From assembly GCA_012103455.1 (NCBI GenBank), contig WLWT01000001.1, positions 496,001 through 560,000 on the forward strand: 64,000 nt of DNA, in the 5' to 3' direction. How positions within the stretch are numbered: position 1 is the first letter of the stretch; every line of letters starts with the position of its first letter. Shown in pieces: positions 15,782 through 25,755 of this stretch. The translations under genes were made by a program, and so were the position numbers. The notes beneath the pieces were generated by a model that had not been told where the DNA came from, did not search any database, and worked only from the letters and a program-made list of their open reading frames with translations. This DNA is from Gammaproteobacteria bacterium (GTDB taxonomy: Bacteria > Pseudomonadota > Gammaproteobacteria > HK1).

Positions 15782-18073
15782 CTACTCCGCCGCTGCCGGC
15801 AAGGCTGCATTCTCCAGCGCTTTCAACACCCTGGGCGGCGACATAGGCAATGTAGTCATGCGCAGTCCCGTGGCGTTGGCAATAGCGTTGTTGATGGCAG
15901 CCATGGGCGGAACGATCGGCGTCTCACCCACGCCGCGCACCCCGTACGGATGGCGCGGATTGGGCACTTCCACGATCACCGCATCGATCATCGGCACATC
16001 GGAGCACACCGGGATGCGGTAATCGAGGAAGCCGGCGTTTTGCAGCCTACCGTCCTCACCATAAACGTACTCTTCGTTGAGCGCCCAGCCGATCCCCTGC
16101 ACGGCCCCCCCTTGTAGCTGACCTTCCACATAGGACGGATGCACCGCCTTGCCGGCGTCTTGAATCACCGTATAACGGGTCACCCAGACCCGGCCTGTAC
16201 CGCGATCCACCTCTACATCGACAACGTGAGTCCCGAACGAGGGGCCCGCACCTTGGGCATTGATAGCCGCCGCACCGACGATGGGACCGCCGGTCTTACC
16301 CATATCCTTGGCCAACTGGGCCAAAGTCAAGGGCTCGAATTCGCCGGCATTGCTGCTGGCCGGACGGGCTTCGCCATCCTCCCATACCACCGCGTCAACC
16401 GGGATATCCCAGGTCTTGGCAGCCCGTTCGCGTAGTTGATCGATGACATTGCGGGCGGCTGCCACCGCCGCCATGCCACTAGAGAAGGTAACCCGGCTGC
16501 CACCGGTCAAGAAGGTGTAACCCAGGGAGCTGGTATCGGCGATAAGAGGCCGCACCGTCTCCGCTGGCACACCCAATTCCTCCGCCGCCATCATCGCCAC
16601 CGAGGCGCGCGAGCCACCGATGTCCGGCGTACCCAAGGTCAGCGCGATAGAGCCATCTTCACCCAGGTTGATGGTGGCGCAGGTATCGCCGCCGATGTTG
16701 AACCAGAAACCGGACGCGACGCCACGGCCTTGATTCGGACCCAGGGGCGCGCTCCAGTGCTCGTGGGCTTTGGCCGCTTCCAAAGTGGCTTCGAGGCCGA
16801 TCGGACCAAAGCGCGGACCGTACGCCGCCTTGGTACCTTCTTTGGCCGCGTTCTCGAGCCGCAATCGGATCGGATCCATACCTATGGCGGCGGCCAGTTC
16901 ATCGACCACCGACTCCACCCCGTATTCCGAGATCGGGCCACCAGGCGCGCGGTAAGCGGCCACCTTGGGCCGGTTGCTCACCACATCGAAGCCGACGGCC
17001 CGCACATTGTCCAAGTCATACGGCGCGAACGCACACATGGCTCCCGGCTGCACCGGCGATCCCTGAAAAGCGCCCGCCTGGTATTTGAGTAGAGCATCGG
17101 CGGCGGTGATCGTGCCGTTCTTGGTCACGCCCATCTTCACCCACACCCGGGCGCCGGAGGTCGGACCGGTAGCGCGCAGCACGTCTTCGCGGGTCATGAC
17201 CAGCTTGACGGGCCGCTTCGCCTTGCGCGATAGCGCCAGCGCCAACGGCTCCAGATAAACCACCGTCTTGCCGCCGAAGCCGCCGCCGATCTCGGAGGCG
17301 GTCACCCGCAGCCGTGACACGTCCATGCCGAGCAGACGCGCGCAATGGGCGCGGACCACGAAATGGCCCTGGGTGCAACACCACAGCTCCGCCTGGCCGT
17401 CCTCGGTAAAACTGGCCACGCACGCATGCGGTTCTATATAACCTTGATGCACTGGCTGGGTGTCGAATTCACGCTCGATGACCACATCGGCCGCGGCGAA
17501 ACCCGCGTCCAGATCGCCAAAACCGAATTCGACCCGCTTGGCAATGTTCGAGGCTTTAGTGGGCGCCGGCTCCACACCGGCGGTGAATAGATCCTCGTGC
17601 AGCACCGGCGCGTCTTCTTTCATCGCCTCGTCAACGTCGATGACGTGCGCCAGCACCTCGTAATCGACCTCGATGAGCTGGATGGCCCGGCGGGTAATAC
17701 CAGCGCTGGTGGCAGCCACGGCAGCCACGGCATGGCCGTCATAGAGCGCTTTTTCCCGCGCCATGACGTTCATGCTCATCTCACGGTAATTGACCAGCAT
17801 CTCACCAGCCGGCACGAATTCCGATGGCAGATCCGGGAAATCATCGCGGGTGACGACAGCGTGCACACCGGGCAGCGCTTGCGCCTTGGAGGTATCTATG
17901 GAGACGATGCGGGCATGGGCATACGGGCTGCGCAGCACCGCACCACTTAACATACTGGGTAGCACCAAATCAGCACCGAAACGGGCGCGGCCCGTGACCT
18001 TATCCACCCCATCGGGACGGATCGGGCGCGTGCCTACCTGCTTTAGAACTCTCACGTTATCGGAATCGCTCAT
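15782..18073 (-). CDS. Xanthine dehydrogenase family molybdopterin-binding subunit (CoxL-like)
   Basis: 763 residues from ATG 18073, which overlaps the preceding stop as ATGA; the longer frame to 18148 is not needed. Family blocks include GVDKVTGRARFGAD, AYRAPGGP, EIGGGFGGK, and GAAAINAQGAGPSFG towards the end, then GVRGVGETP near the C-terminus. With the Fe-S and FAD subunits just upstream it forms a heterotrimeric cytoplasmic hydroxylase. The CO-dehydrogenase-specific active-site loop (AYRCSFR) is absent; AYRAPGGP points to an aromatic or N-heterocyclic substrate. The substrate is unknown. Confidence 0.88.
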   Translation of the reverse strand: MSDSDNVRVLKQVGTRPIRPDGVDKVTGRARFGADLVLPSMLSGAVLRSPYAHARIVSIDTSKAQALPGVHAVVTRDDFPDLPSEFVPAGEMLVNYREMSMNVMAREKALYDGHAVAAVAATSAGITRRAIQLIEVDYEVLAHVIDVDEAMKEDAPVLHEDLFTAGVEPAPTKASNIAKRVEFGFGDLDAGFAAADVVIEREFDTQPVHQGYIEPHACVASFTEDGQAELWCCTQGHFVVRAHCARLLGMDVSRLRVTASEIGGGFGGKTVVYLEPLALALSRKAKRPVKLVMTREDVLRATGPTSGARVWVKMGVTKNGTITAADALLKYQAGAFQGSPVQPGAMCAFAPYDLDNVRAVGFDVVSNRPKVAAYRAPGGPISEYGVESVVDELAAAIGMDPIRLRLENAAKEGTKAAYGPRFGPIGLEATLEAAKAHEHWSAPLGPNQGRGVASGFWFNIGGDTCATINLGEDGSIALTLGTPDIGGSRASVAMMAAEELGVPAETVRPLIADTSSLGYTFLTGGSRVTFSSGMAAVAAARNVIDQLRERAAKTWDIPVDAVVWEDGEARPASSNAGEFEPLTLAQLAKDMGKTGGPIVGAAAINAQGAGPSFGTHVVDVEVDRGTGRVWVTRYTVIQDAGKAVHPSYVEGQLQGGAVQGIGWALNEEYVYGEDGRLQNAGFLDYRIPVCSDVPMIDAVIVEVPNPRHPYGVRGVGETPIVPPMAAINNAIANATGLRMTTLPMSPPRVLKALENAALPAAAE

Positions 18074-18552
18074 GCAGCTTCTCCTCTCATTTCCGCCGCC
18101 GCATCCATCACGGCGCGCACGATCTTGTCGTAGCCGGTGCAGCGGCACAGATTGCCGGCCAGCCAGTAGCGGATCTGCGTCTCGCTAGGGTCGGCATTGC
18201 GTTCCAACAGCGACTTAGCTGCTACCAGGAAACCCGGCGTGCAGATGCCGCACTGCAAAGCCGCATGCTCGAGGAACTTGCGTTGTAGCGGGTGCAATTC
18301 ACTGCCCTCAGCCATGCCTTCAATGGTGGCAACGCTCTTGCCGTCCACCTCTACGCCCAACATCAAGCAAGAGCACACCAGACGGCCATCGACGGTGACA
18401 CTGCACGCACCGCAATCGCCCGTCGCACAGCCTTCCTTGGTGCCGTTCATGTGCAGCTCATCGCGCAGCACATCCAGCAGGGTCTGGTCGTTCTCGCAGA
18501 GAAATTCCACCTCATCGCCATTGATAGTGGTGGTTACGTGAGTCTTGGCCAT
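18070..18552 (-). CDS. (2Fe-2S) subunit of the molybdenum hydroxylase (CoxS-like)
   Basis: 160 residues with both 2Fe-2S clusters. The plant-ferredoxin type is CATGDCGAC...C and the second, C-terminal type is CGICTPG...CRCTGYDKI. It passes electrons from the molybdenum centre to the FAD subunit. Its start overlaps the upstream stop (TAATG) and its own stop overlaps the next start (ATGA), so the trio is translationally coupled. Confidence 0.93.
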   Translation of the reverse strand: MAKTHVTTTINGDEVEFLCENDQTLLDVLRDELHMNGTKEGCATGDCGACSVTVDGRLVCSCLMLGVEVDGKSVATIEGMAEGSELHPLQRKFLEHAALQCGICTPGFLVAAKSLLERNADPSETQIRYWLAGNLCRCTGYDKIVRAVMDAAAEMRGEAA

Positions 18553-19412
18553 TAGTTGTTCCTCGCACGTTCGAGCGCGATCTTCGCCGCCCGCTGGGCC
18601 AGCACACCGGCCACCTTGATGCGGTATTCAATCGTGCCACGCTTGTCATTGATGGGATTGCACACGGCGCGCGCCGCCGCAGCCAGTTTGTCCAGTGCCT
18701 CGTCATCGACCTTCGAGCCGATGAGAGCGGCAATGCCGTCGGGCACCAGCAGCACCGTGGGAGCCACTGCGCCCACCGCCACCCGCGCCGCTGTGCAGGT
18801 GCCACTCTCGTCCAACGTCAAGCTGACGCCAGCGCCAACCACGGCGATGTCCATCTCCGTGCGCGGAATAAAACGCAGGTACGCATCACCGGAGTGGGCG
18901 GGCCGCGCCGGCAGGAAAAACGACACCACGAACTCACCTTTGGCGAGGGAGGTCTGGCCAGGTGCGGTGCAGATTTCCTCCACTGGCACCTCGCGTACAC
19001 CGCCAGGTCCCGCCACCTTGGCCACCATGCCGGCGGCGATCATGGCCGGCACGCTGTCGGCAGCCGGGGAGGCGTTGCAAAGATTGCCGCCCATGGAGGC
19101 ACGGCCTTGGATCTGCGTGGAACCGATGAGATCCACCGACTCCACCACACCCGGCCAGACATTTTTCACATCCGGGTGTTCTGTTAACTCAGCGCCGGCC
19201 ACCGCCGCGCCGATGCGAAAACCGCCAGCCTCGGGGGTGATAGCACGGGTTTCGCTGATGTACTTGATATCAACGATGAGGTCCGGGGCCAGCATGCCGG
19301 ATCTCATCTGCACGAGCAGGTCGGTACCGCCTGCCAAGACGCGGGCGTTGCCAGCCGCGCCGGCCAACAAACCTACGGCCGCGTCGATCGTATCGGGAGT
19401 TGCGTACTGCAT
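18552..19412 (-). CDS. FAD-binding subunit of the molybdenum hydroxylase (CoxM-like)
   Basis: 286 residues, the usual length. FAD-binding motifs are visible: VLAGGTDLLVQM near residue 30 and TIQGRASMGGNLCNASPAAD type sequence (STQIQGRASMGGNLCN) near 100. It is the first gene of the hydroxylase operon on the minus strand (FAD, Fe-S, molybdenum subunit order, then MoaD-like and SDR). The 290 bp upstream (19413-19703) hold no gene that I can recognise and probably include the promoter. Confidence 0.92.
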   Translation of the reverse strand: MQYATPDTIDAAVGLLAGAAGNARVLAGGTDLLVQMRSGMLAPDLIVDIKYISETRAITPEAGGFRIGAAVAGAELTEHPDVKNVWPGVVESVDLIGSTQIQGRASMGGNLCNASPAADSVPAMIAAGMVAKVAGPGGVREVPVEEICTAPGQTSLAKGEFVVSFFLPARPAHSGDAYLRFIPRTEMDIAVVGAGVSLTLDESGTCTAARVAVGAVAPTVLLVPDGIAALIGSKVDDEALDKLAAAARAVCNPINDKRGTIEYRIKVAGVLAQRAAKIALERARNN

Positions 19413-19703
19413 GGGTGCTTCTCTTAGCCTACCTATCCGTTCATTGGGTTCAACATAGGATCATGACTCATTCAGGACCTCGGGATAAACCCCATATGCC
19501 CATCGAGCCTCAAATGTTCATCGAGTCACATAGTGTAGCTCCCGCATCCTTAACAACTTTCATTACTGGCGCCACCAATAGCAGCCCATCAATGCGCGAC
19601 ACTTTAACGGTATTCGAAAACAGACCGGTACCCCGCCAGGGTGTACCCGAAGGTGCCCGCCGCGCGCAGTGCGTCAGCGGCCTTGCTCACTTAGTACGGA
19701 GCC

Positions 19704-20870
19704 TCACTTGCTGGCGAAGCTGCGCCCGATCAACTGCCGGTGGAGCTGGTTGGTGCCCTCCCAGATCTGAGTGATCTTGGCATCGCGCATCAGCCGCTCC
19801 ACCCGGTAATCTTGGCAATAGCCGTAACCGCCATGCATCTGCACCGCCTCGGTGCTCATGCGCATGGCCAGATCGCTGGCGCGAAGTTTGGCAATGGACG
19901 CCTCCAAGCCGAAGTCTTGCGCACCGCCGTCCACCAGCGTGGCCACGTAGGCCAGCCAGTGTTCCAGCATGGCCAACTCGGCGGCCAGATCGGCGATGGT
20001 AAATTGGTTACCCTGAAAATCGATCACCCGGCGCCCGGACTGTTCGCGCTCATTGACATAGCTCACCATGTCGTTGAAAGCGCCCCGGGCAATACCGAGA
20101 GCATGGGCGGCGATACTCGGACGCGAGCGGTTCAGCGATGCCAGCAGGATGTTCAAACCCTCTCCCGGCGCGCCTAGCACATTGGCGCGCGGCACCCGGC
20201 AGCCATCGAAGCGCAGCTCCGCAGTGGACGAGGCCCGGTGTCCTAGCTTTTTCTCCAGGCGGACTATTTCCAAACCCGGCGTTGCGCCCTCGATGATCAG
20301 CGCCGTGATCGCTTTTCCAGGCTCTTCGATGCCGTTCCACTTACCGAATAACAGGTAACGATCGGCCACATCGCCATTGGTGATGAAGCGCTTGCCCCCG
20401 TCGATGATCACCTCTGCCCCGTCCGGGGTGAAGCGGGTGCGCATGCCGGTGGCGTCGGAGCCGGCGTGGGGCTCGATGATGGCCAGCGCCCCTAGGCCGC
20501 CCTCGGCGATGCGCGGTAGCAGGCGGGCGCATTGCTCTTCGGTACCGAATTGAATCAGCGGCCCCATGCCGTGGCAAGTGGTGGCGTAGATGATGCCGGT
20601 GGAGGCACAAGCTTCGGCGATGATGGCCACGCATTCCAGGTAGAGAGCGTAGGACATGAGCGCACCGCCATAGGCCGGCGGCACGAAGATGGCGTTCAGG
20701 CCGATCTCGGTGAGTGCCGCCACGCTTTCGCGCGGGAAGCGGCACTGCTCGTCATTGGCCGCCGCCGCCGGGGCGATGACCTGCGTGGCCACCCGCCGCA
20801 CCTGATCGAGAACGATACGCTCATCCTCCCGCCAAGGACGTGAGGCCCGCAGTTGATCCAATATCCGCAC
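19704..20870 (-). CDS. Acyl-CoA dehydrogenase
   Basis: 388 residues. Family signatures: ALAIIEPHAGSDATGMRTR in the middle domain and QMHGGYGYCQDYRVERLMRDAKI in the C-terminal domain, followed by QIWEGTNQLHR, whose Glu is the usual catalytic base in short-chain enzymes. It oxidises an acyl-CoA to the enoyl-CoA with FAD. The truncated enoyl-CoA hydratase just upstream would have taken the next step, so the two form a broken beta-oxidation-like pair. Confidence 0.9.
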   Translation of the reverse strand: MRILDQLRASRPWREDERIVLDQVRRVATQVIAPAAAANDEQCRFPRESVAALTEIGLNAIFVPPAYGGALMSYALYLECVAIIAEACASTGIIYATTCHGMGPLIQFGTEEQCARLLPRIAEGGLGALAIIEPHAGSDATGMRTRFTPDGAEVIIDGGKRFITNGDVADRYLLFGKWNGIEEPGKAITALIIEGATPGLEIVRLEKKLGHRASSTAELRFDGCRVPRANVLGAPGEGLNILLASLNRSRPSIAAHALGIARGAFNDMVSYVNEREQSGRRVIDFQGNQFTIADLAAELAMLEHWLAYVATLVDGGAQDFGLEASIAKLRASDLAMRMSTEAVQMHGGYGYCQDYRVERLMRDAKITQIWEGTNQLHRQLIGRSFASK

Positions 20871-20882
20871 TGCCTGAAACCT

Positions 20883-21416
20883 CTAGCGATCCTTGAACTG
20901 CGCCTGGCGTTTTTTCTCGAAAGCGGCCATGCCCTCCACCGCATCTTCGGTACGAAATGCCAGCGTGGCCAAGTCCGCTGCTACCTTGAGACCTTCATGG
21001 AACGGTAAATCCAGCGCCCGCTGCACCGCTGCCCGGGCGAAGCCTAGAACCGGCAAGGAGTGACAGGTAAAGCGCTTGGCGTACGCCTTGGCCGCCTCTG
21101 GATCATCGGCGATGCCGTGGACTAAACCGATGGCTTGCGCCTCATCGGCCTCCATGGTGCGGCCCGTCATCACCATGTCCAGCGCTCTGGCCTCGCCGAT
21201 CAGCCGCGGCAAACGCTGAGGGCCGCCGTAACCCGGCATCAATCCCAATTTGATTTCAGGCAGCCCGACCTTAGCCGTGGGTGCGGCCAAACGGAAGGTG
21301 CAAGCCATAGCCAGCTCCAATCCACCGCCAAAAGCGTAACCGTTGATGAAGGCGAGCGGGGGTGTAGCTGCAGCTTGGCGAGGCCATCGCAGCCAGGCAT
21401 TGTAGCGGCCCGTCAT
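20883..21416 (-). pseudogene. Enoyl-CoA hydratase/isomerase, N-terminally truncated
   Basis: Only 177 of about 260 residues remain. It begins at the second oxyanion-hole block (INGYAFGGGLELAMACTFR) and continues through GLPEIKLGLMPGYGG to a normal C-terminus (EGMAAFEKKRQAQFKDR). The first ~80 residues, including the first half of the active site, are missing. An in-frame TAG lies 21 bp upstream of the ATG and the DksA-like gene ends 30 bp before it, so the 5' part has been deleted. It is unlikely to be active. Confidence 0.75.
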
Positions 21417-21446
21417 CGTTGCATCACACCCGAACTACATTATTCT

Positions 21447-21770
21447 TCAAGCCGTCACCATGGGCGCCGTCGCCGCGCACTCCACACACACAAGCACCGC
21501 TGGATCAAACCGTAACCGCGCCGGCGCGATGGCCTCATCGCAACGCAAGCATAAGCCGTACTCGCCAGAATCGATGCGCTTGAGCGCGGCCTCGATCCGC
21601 GTGAGTTCCAATTGCCGCCGCCGCAGCGTCTCGCGCGCCATGGCCTGCGACTGTATCGCATCCATACGCGATAGCCGCCCCACCCGGGTCTGATCCAACT
21701 CCACCGTATCCGCCGCGCTAGAAGCGTAATCCGCCACCGCATCCAAAGCCGCGCGCCGCGCCTCCAGCAA
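21447..21770 (-). CDS. DksA/TraR-type C4 zinc-finger protein, probable 5' frameshift
   Basis: 107 residues with a coiled-coil-like helix (AMARETLRRRQLELTRIEAALKRI) and a C4 zinc finger, GEYGLCLRC then CVEC 17-18 residues later. This is the DksA/TraR architecture that binds the RNA polymerase secondary channel. In this frame only a TTG start is available. A better ATG at 21802 begins MSELDLSES in another frame; one extra G in the GGG run near 21775 would join them as SESGALLEARRAAL. So a one-base deletion or sequencing error probably affects the true N-terminus. Confidence 0.75.
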   Translation of the reverse strand: MLEARRAALDAVADYASSAADTVELDQTRVGRLSRMDAIQSQAMARETLRRRQLELTRIEAALKRIDSGEYGLCLRCDEAIAPARLRFDPAVLVCVECAATAPMVTA

Positions 21771-21819
21771 AGCCCGGACTCACTCAAATCCAATTCACTC
21801 ATACGATATCGCCAGCCCT

Positions 21820-22919
21820 TCAAATCTCCTTGAGCACCGCCTCGAAGGCCGCGCGAAACGCAGCCCGCTGGCGAGCGCGGCCTACCGTCACCCGGATACA
21901 ACGATCCATGGGCGGCACCGCTGGCATGCGCACGAACACCCCGCGCGCCTCCAACGCAGCCAGTGCCGCGCGAGCCCGCACGCCGCTACCCAGATCGATA
22001 GCGACAAAATTGGTTGCAGAAGCAACACTGGCAAGCCCTAGCGAGCGCGCCATGGCGTAGTACTCCTCACGCCCCGCCGCCACCTCATCCACCACACTGC
22101 GCACGAACCCGGTATCCGTCAGGCTGGCTTGAGCGCCGGCCAAAGCCAGGCGGTTGACACCGAAATGATTGCGGACCTTGTTAAATCCCGCGATGAGATC
22201 CACATGGCCCACGGCGTAGCCGATACGGGCGCCCGCCATACCGTGAGCTTTAGAGAACGTGCGCATCCGCAACAACCTGGGGTGGGAGGTGTCCATGGGA
22301 AAGCGCACCGTGTCCGGTGCGAACTCTATATAGGCCTCGTCATAGATAATCACCGTCGGTGCGGGAATATCGGCGATGAACGCCCGCACCGCATCCGCCT
22401 CGTGCCAAGTGCCCATGGGGTTATCGGGATTGGCGAAAAACACGATAGCCGGCTTGTGTTCCAGCACCGCAGCGCGTCCAAATCGATGTGGTCATCCCGG
22501 TACGGCACTCGAATCAACCGCCCGCCGTAGCCACCCACGTGATAATCGAACGTGGGATAAGCCCCCAGCGAAGACAGCACCGGCGTTCCCGGCTCCACCA
22601 ACATGCGCACCGTCAACCCCAGTAGCTCATCAATGCCACCCGCCAGGCAGACTTCATCCATGGCCACGCCGTGATGCGCGGCGATGGCCTGGCGCAGATC
22701 GTAACCTTCCGGATCGCCATACCAGGCCACCCGCGCCAGCGCCTCGCGCATCGCCTGCCCCGCCCTAGGTGAAATACCGAAAAGACTCTCATTGGCGCCC
22801 ACGCGCACACTGAACTCCTTTGCACGGCGGCGCTCTATAGCCTCGGGTCCGACGAAAGGAACGGTTGCAGGTAAGCCGCAGACTAGGGAGGTGAACACCG
22901 GCGAGTTACCGTCACTCAT
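21820..22919 (-). pseudogene. Histidinol-phosphate aminotransferase-like (HisC-like), frameshifted
   Basis: Two overlapping frames make up one PLP aminotransferase. The 5' part runs from ATG 22919 (MSDGNSPVF) through ANESLFGISPRAGQAM, WYGDPEGYDLRQAIA and GIDELLGL. The 3' part has FFANPDNPMGTW, IYDEAYIEF, the PLP lysine in TFSKAHGMAGARIGYA and the C-terminal VRMPAVPPMDRCIRVTVG. Together they equal a normal HisC length of ~365. The frames join near 22470, where one missing base would restore DAL-x-VLEHKP. It is either a recent pseudogene or a sequencing error; there is no his operon around it, so it may act on another substrate. Confidence 0.8.
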
Positions 22920-23054
22920 GAACTTAGGGCTCCCGTTGGTGGTGGCACTGACGGCTTGATCGATTGTGGCATGGGCCGCCTCCGCTCCTAGCATAGTTAT
23001 AACAGTGGCGCTAACGTCCACCTAATCCCTATGCGAATATCCCAGTAAAAGCGT

Positions 23055-23198
23055 AGGGCACCTCTAAAAATGCACTTTTTCCGCGATTGCGGCGTCAACT
23101 CCGTGCTCCAATCATCAGGTATCACCTATACACTGCGGTTGCGCGCGCGGTGCTTCCTTGCACTCACGAAACAATGACTATTTTTAGCAGGTGCCCCG
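23055..23198. mobile_element. MITE copy 2 (about 144 bp), inverted
   Basis: Same element as at 13276 but in opposite orientation: it begins AGGGCACCTCTAAAAATGCA and ends TAGCAGGTGCCCC. One interior segment near 23110 (CAATCATCAGGTATCACC) differs from the other copies. It lies between the HisC-like pseudogene and the HAD phosphatase gene. Confidence 0.85.
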
Positions 23199-23283
23199 TA
23201 AATGAACCGCTACGGGCAGCGGTGCGTGGCATGGCTACCGCCCGGCTAGATTGCAGAGATCATGATAATTGAGGCGATATGAA

Positions 23284-23979
23284 ATGAGTGACAAAACCGT
23301 CAAAGCAGTGTTGTGGGATTTCGGCGGCGTCCTCTCCAGCAGCCCATTCGAGGCATTTAACCGCTTCGAACAAGCGCACGGCTTACCGAAGCATTTTATC
23401 CGTACCGTCAATACAAATAATCCCAACGCCAACGCCTGGGCACTGCTTGAACGCAATGACATCACAACGGACGAATTCTCCGATATGTTCGAGGCCGAAT
23501 CCGCTGCCTTGGGTCACGCCATAGCCGGACGCAAAATCCTCGCATTACTCGACGGCGATATACGCCCACAAATGGTGACGGCGTTAACGAGCATCGCTTC
23601 TCGCTATAAAACCGCCTGCCTTACCAACAATGTCCGCCGTGGCCACGGTCCGGGAATGAGTCGTAACACCGAGAAAGCTGCGCAAGTGGCGAAGATTATG
23701 GCGCTTTTCGACTTCGTTATCGAAAGCTCCAAGGTAGGGGTGCGCAAACCTGAACCTAAGCTCTATGCTATGGCCTGCGAACAACTCGATATAGAACCGG
23801 CGGAAGCGGTCTACTTGGACGATCTCGGAATCAATCTGAAGCCTGCGAGGGCCATGGGCATGCAGACCATAAAAGTCGGCGACCCGGACACCGCCCTCGC
23901 GCAGTTGGAAGGTATGCTGGGCCACCCTTTGCAGGTTTCAAACGCCGCTGGCGTGGAATCTGAACACCGACAAACTTGA
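23284..23979 (+). CDS. HAD superfamily (subfamily IA) phosphatase
   Basis: 231 residues from ATG 23284 (MSDKTVKAVLWDFGGVL); GAGG lies upstream, and an ATG-like start at 23269 is less well placed. HAD motifs are visible: I as LWDFGGVL, where the first catalytic Asp is present and the second acid is Gly as in epoxide-hydrolase-type HADs; II as CLTNN; III as SSKVGVRKPEPKLY; IV as VYLDDLGINL. It is a cytoplasmic hydrolase of small phosphorylated or halogenated substrates; the substrate is unknown. Cap-domain insertions are short. Confidence 0.85.
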   Translation: MSDKTVKAVLWDFGGVLSSSPFEAFNRFEQAHGLPKHFIRTVNTNNPNANAWALLERNDITTDEFSDMFEAESAALGHAIAGRKILALLDGDIRPQMVTALTSIASRYKTACLTNNVRRGHGPGMSRNTEKAAQVAKIMALFDFVIESSKVGVRKPEPKLYAMACEQLDIEPAEAVYLDDLGINLKPARAMGMQTIKVGDPDTALAQLEGMLGHPLQVSNAAGVESEHRQT

Positions 23980-24201
23980 TCCTCGCGCCGCATCGGTCAG
24001 ACTAGGAGGGAGGCGCCGCTGAGTCTGTGTAATAGTCGATTCCGTGTTCCAATAGAGGCGGTTTCGCGCCAGGGAGTCGGTGCACTATAGCTACTAACCT
24101 GGCTTTGGCTACTAACTGGATTGGCTCCTACGCTGAGTTTGGCTTTTAACTGACATTGGCCCTAAATGGACTTGACTCGAACCGGACTTGAATCAAACAC
24201 G

Positions 24202-25659
24202 ATGGATGATAATCGCAGACGCTGGCGCAAGCCTATAACTGCCGCCGCTTGGAGCGTAGCGGCACTGCTGAGCCTATCGAGTGCCAGTAGCGCCACCCCA
24301 CACGCAGCCGCTCCATCTACAAGAGCATTACCTAGTCATAACGATGTCACCCTGACAGCCCAGACCGAAACCGTCATTGAGACCCTGGAAACGCTGGAAC
24401 CTCTTGAAAAGACGCCCGATAACGAGGAGGCGGACGAGAATAAAACACTCGCCATAGATAAAAAGCTACAACTCCTGTTCGATTCGGAGGAAATTGAATC
24501 GCTGGTGCCGGTTCCAACGCCAACCCAGGTCCCAGCTACGGAATCGCCAGCTACGGAATCGGTTGATACCCCCGTTCCCAGCCCAACGCCGCCGCCAGCC
24601 CCAACGCTGCCAGCGCCACCACCTGTGTTAGCTCCCACACCGACACCCGAGGTATCACCGCCAACACTATTACCGACGCCACCGCCGGCGACTCCCGAGC
24701 CGCCACCGACGACTAAAACACTTACCTGGGTATGGCCTGCTTGGATATGGGTTGTGAGCGCCATATTGGTGTTGGGGGCAGGCGTGGGAGCGCTGGCATT
24801 CGGCTTGCACAAACGGCGTAACAGCATGGCAGTGCCGGTGGCGCCAGAATCGGCGCTTTCCACGCAGCCGGCATCCACCACATCGGCGAACCACCGGCAA
24901 GACGTCTCTAGACCGCGCGCTTTGCTGCGCGACTTGAGTGGTTCCACGGGCCAAAAAGAACACGCCATCGAGGCCAGTATGGTGCAGTTAGGCCGGGCAG
25001 TGGCTAGCCAGGGGACCGGTGTTCAGAGCGTCGTGGTTCAGGTCCGCACCGTTGGACGGCGCCATGCCATGATCGAATACCGCAACCACGCTTATTGGCT
25101 GGTGGACCAAGGTTCGATGAATGGCACCTATGTAGATGGCCAACGAGTAACAGGAGAGATTGCCTTGCGTCCTGGCGCCCGGGTCAGATTGGAAAACGCC
25201 GAATTCGAGTTCGTACTGCCTGACGTGGAAGGCGTCGCGAACACCCAAATCATGGATGCCAATGAGTTTTTGGAAACACTAAAAGCCTCCTCACCGGCGG
25301 AGTTGGCCGCCCTACAAACGGCCGCTGCCAATCGCAGTGTGGACGCCAATGCGCAGCCCAACGAAGACACAGCGCCGGTGGTGGATGAGGACGACACCAT
25401 CGCAGCCGGGAAAATGACCGGGACCGTAGACTTCGATGTGCTAGGCGATGCTGGAGGTACACCGCCAAAGGAGACTAAACAGAGCGGGCTTATCGACAGC
25501 TACACTAATGATGCGCCTACTGCTCCTGAGTCATCCACCACACCCCAGAGAACAGAGGGTCTTATCAATAGCCGCACTAGCGATGCACCCGCTGCCCCCG
25601 AGCCATCGGCCACGCCTAAAAAGACAGGCGGACTCATCAACAGCTTCCTCGACGATTAG
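24202..25659 (+). CDS. Membrane-anchored FHA-domain protein
   Basis: 485 residues from ATG 24202. A hydrophobic N-terminal segment (PITAAAWSVAALLSLSSASS, signal-peptide-like) is followed by a long Pro/Thr-rich stretch (~100-180), then a membrane helix (WVWPAWIWVVSAILVLGAGV). A cytoplasmic FHA domain follows, with GRRHAMIEY, DQGSMNGTYVDG and LRPGARVRLENAEFEF. The C-terminus carries a degenerate repeat GLI(D/N)S-(Y/R)T(N/S)DAP. FHA domains bind phospho-Thr. It converges with a Ser/Thr kinase gene, its likely partner, and the C-terminal Thr-rich repeats may be phosphorylation sites (inference). Confidence 0.82.
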   Translation: MDDNRRRWRKPITAAAWSVAALLSLSSASSATPHAAAPSTRALPSHNDVTLTAQTETVIETLETLEPLEKTPDNEEADENKTLAIDKKLQLLFDSEEIESLVPVPTPTQVPATESPATESVDTPVPSPTPPPAPTLPAPPPVLAPTPTPEVSPPTLLPTPPPATPEPPPTTKTLTWVWPAWIWVVSAILVLGAGVGALAFGLHKRRNSMAVPVAPESALSTQPASTTSANHRQDVSRPRALLRDLSGSTGQKEHAIEASMVQLGRAVASQGTGVQSVVVQVRTVGRRHAMIEYRNHAYWLVDQGSMNGTYVDGQRVTGEIALRPGARVRLENAEFEFVLPDVEGVANTQIMDANEFLETLKASSPAELAALQTAAANRSVDANAQPNEDTAPVVDEDDTIAAGKMTGTVDFDVLGDAGGTPPKETKQSGLIDSYTNDAPTAPESSTTPQRTEGLINSRTSDAPAAPEPSATPKKTGGLINSFLDD

Positions 25660-25755
25660 ATAAGGCGGCAGACAGGCCTTAAAAAGCTGTAAACAACCAA
25701 AGGCCGTAAACAAAAGACTTGTAGCTAAACAAAACCCGTCGGTGCATAGCGCTGG

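Noticed and set aside
18556..19458. 300-residue open frame opposite the FAD subunit
   Set aside because: The minus frame encodes a clear CoxM-type protein with TAATG coupling to the next gene; the plus frame is Ser/Ala/Thr-rich shadow.
24336..24968. Gly/Val-rich 210-residue open frame on the minus strand
   Set aside because: It is the complement of the Pro/Thr-rich linker of the FHA protein; low complexity explains the open frame.
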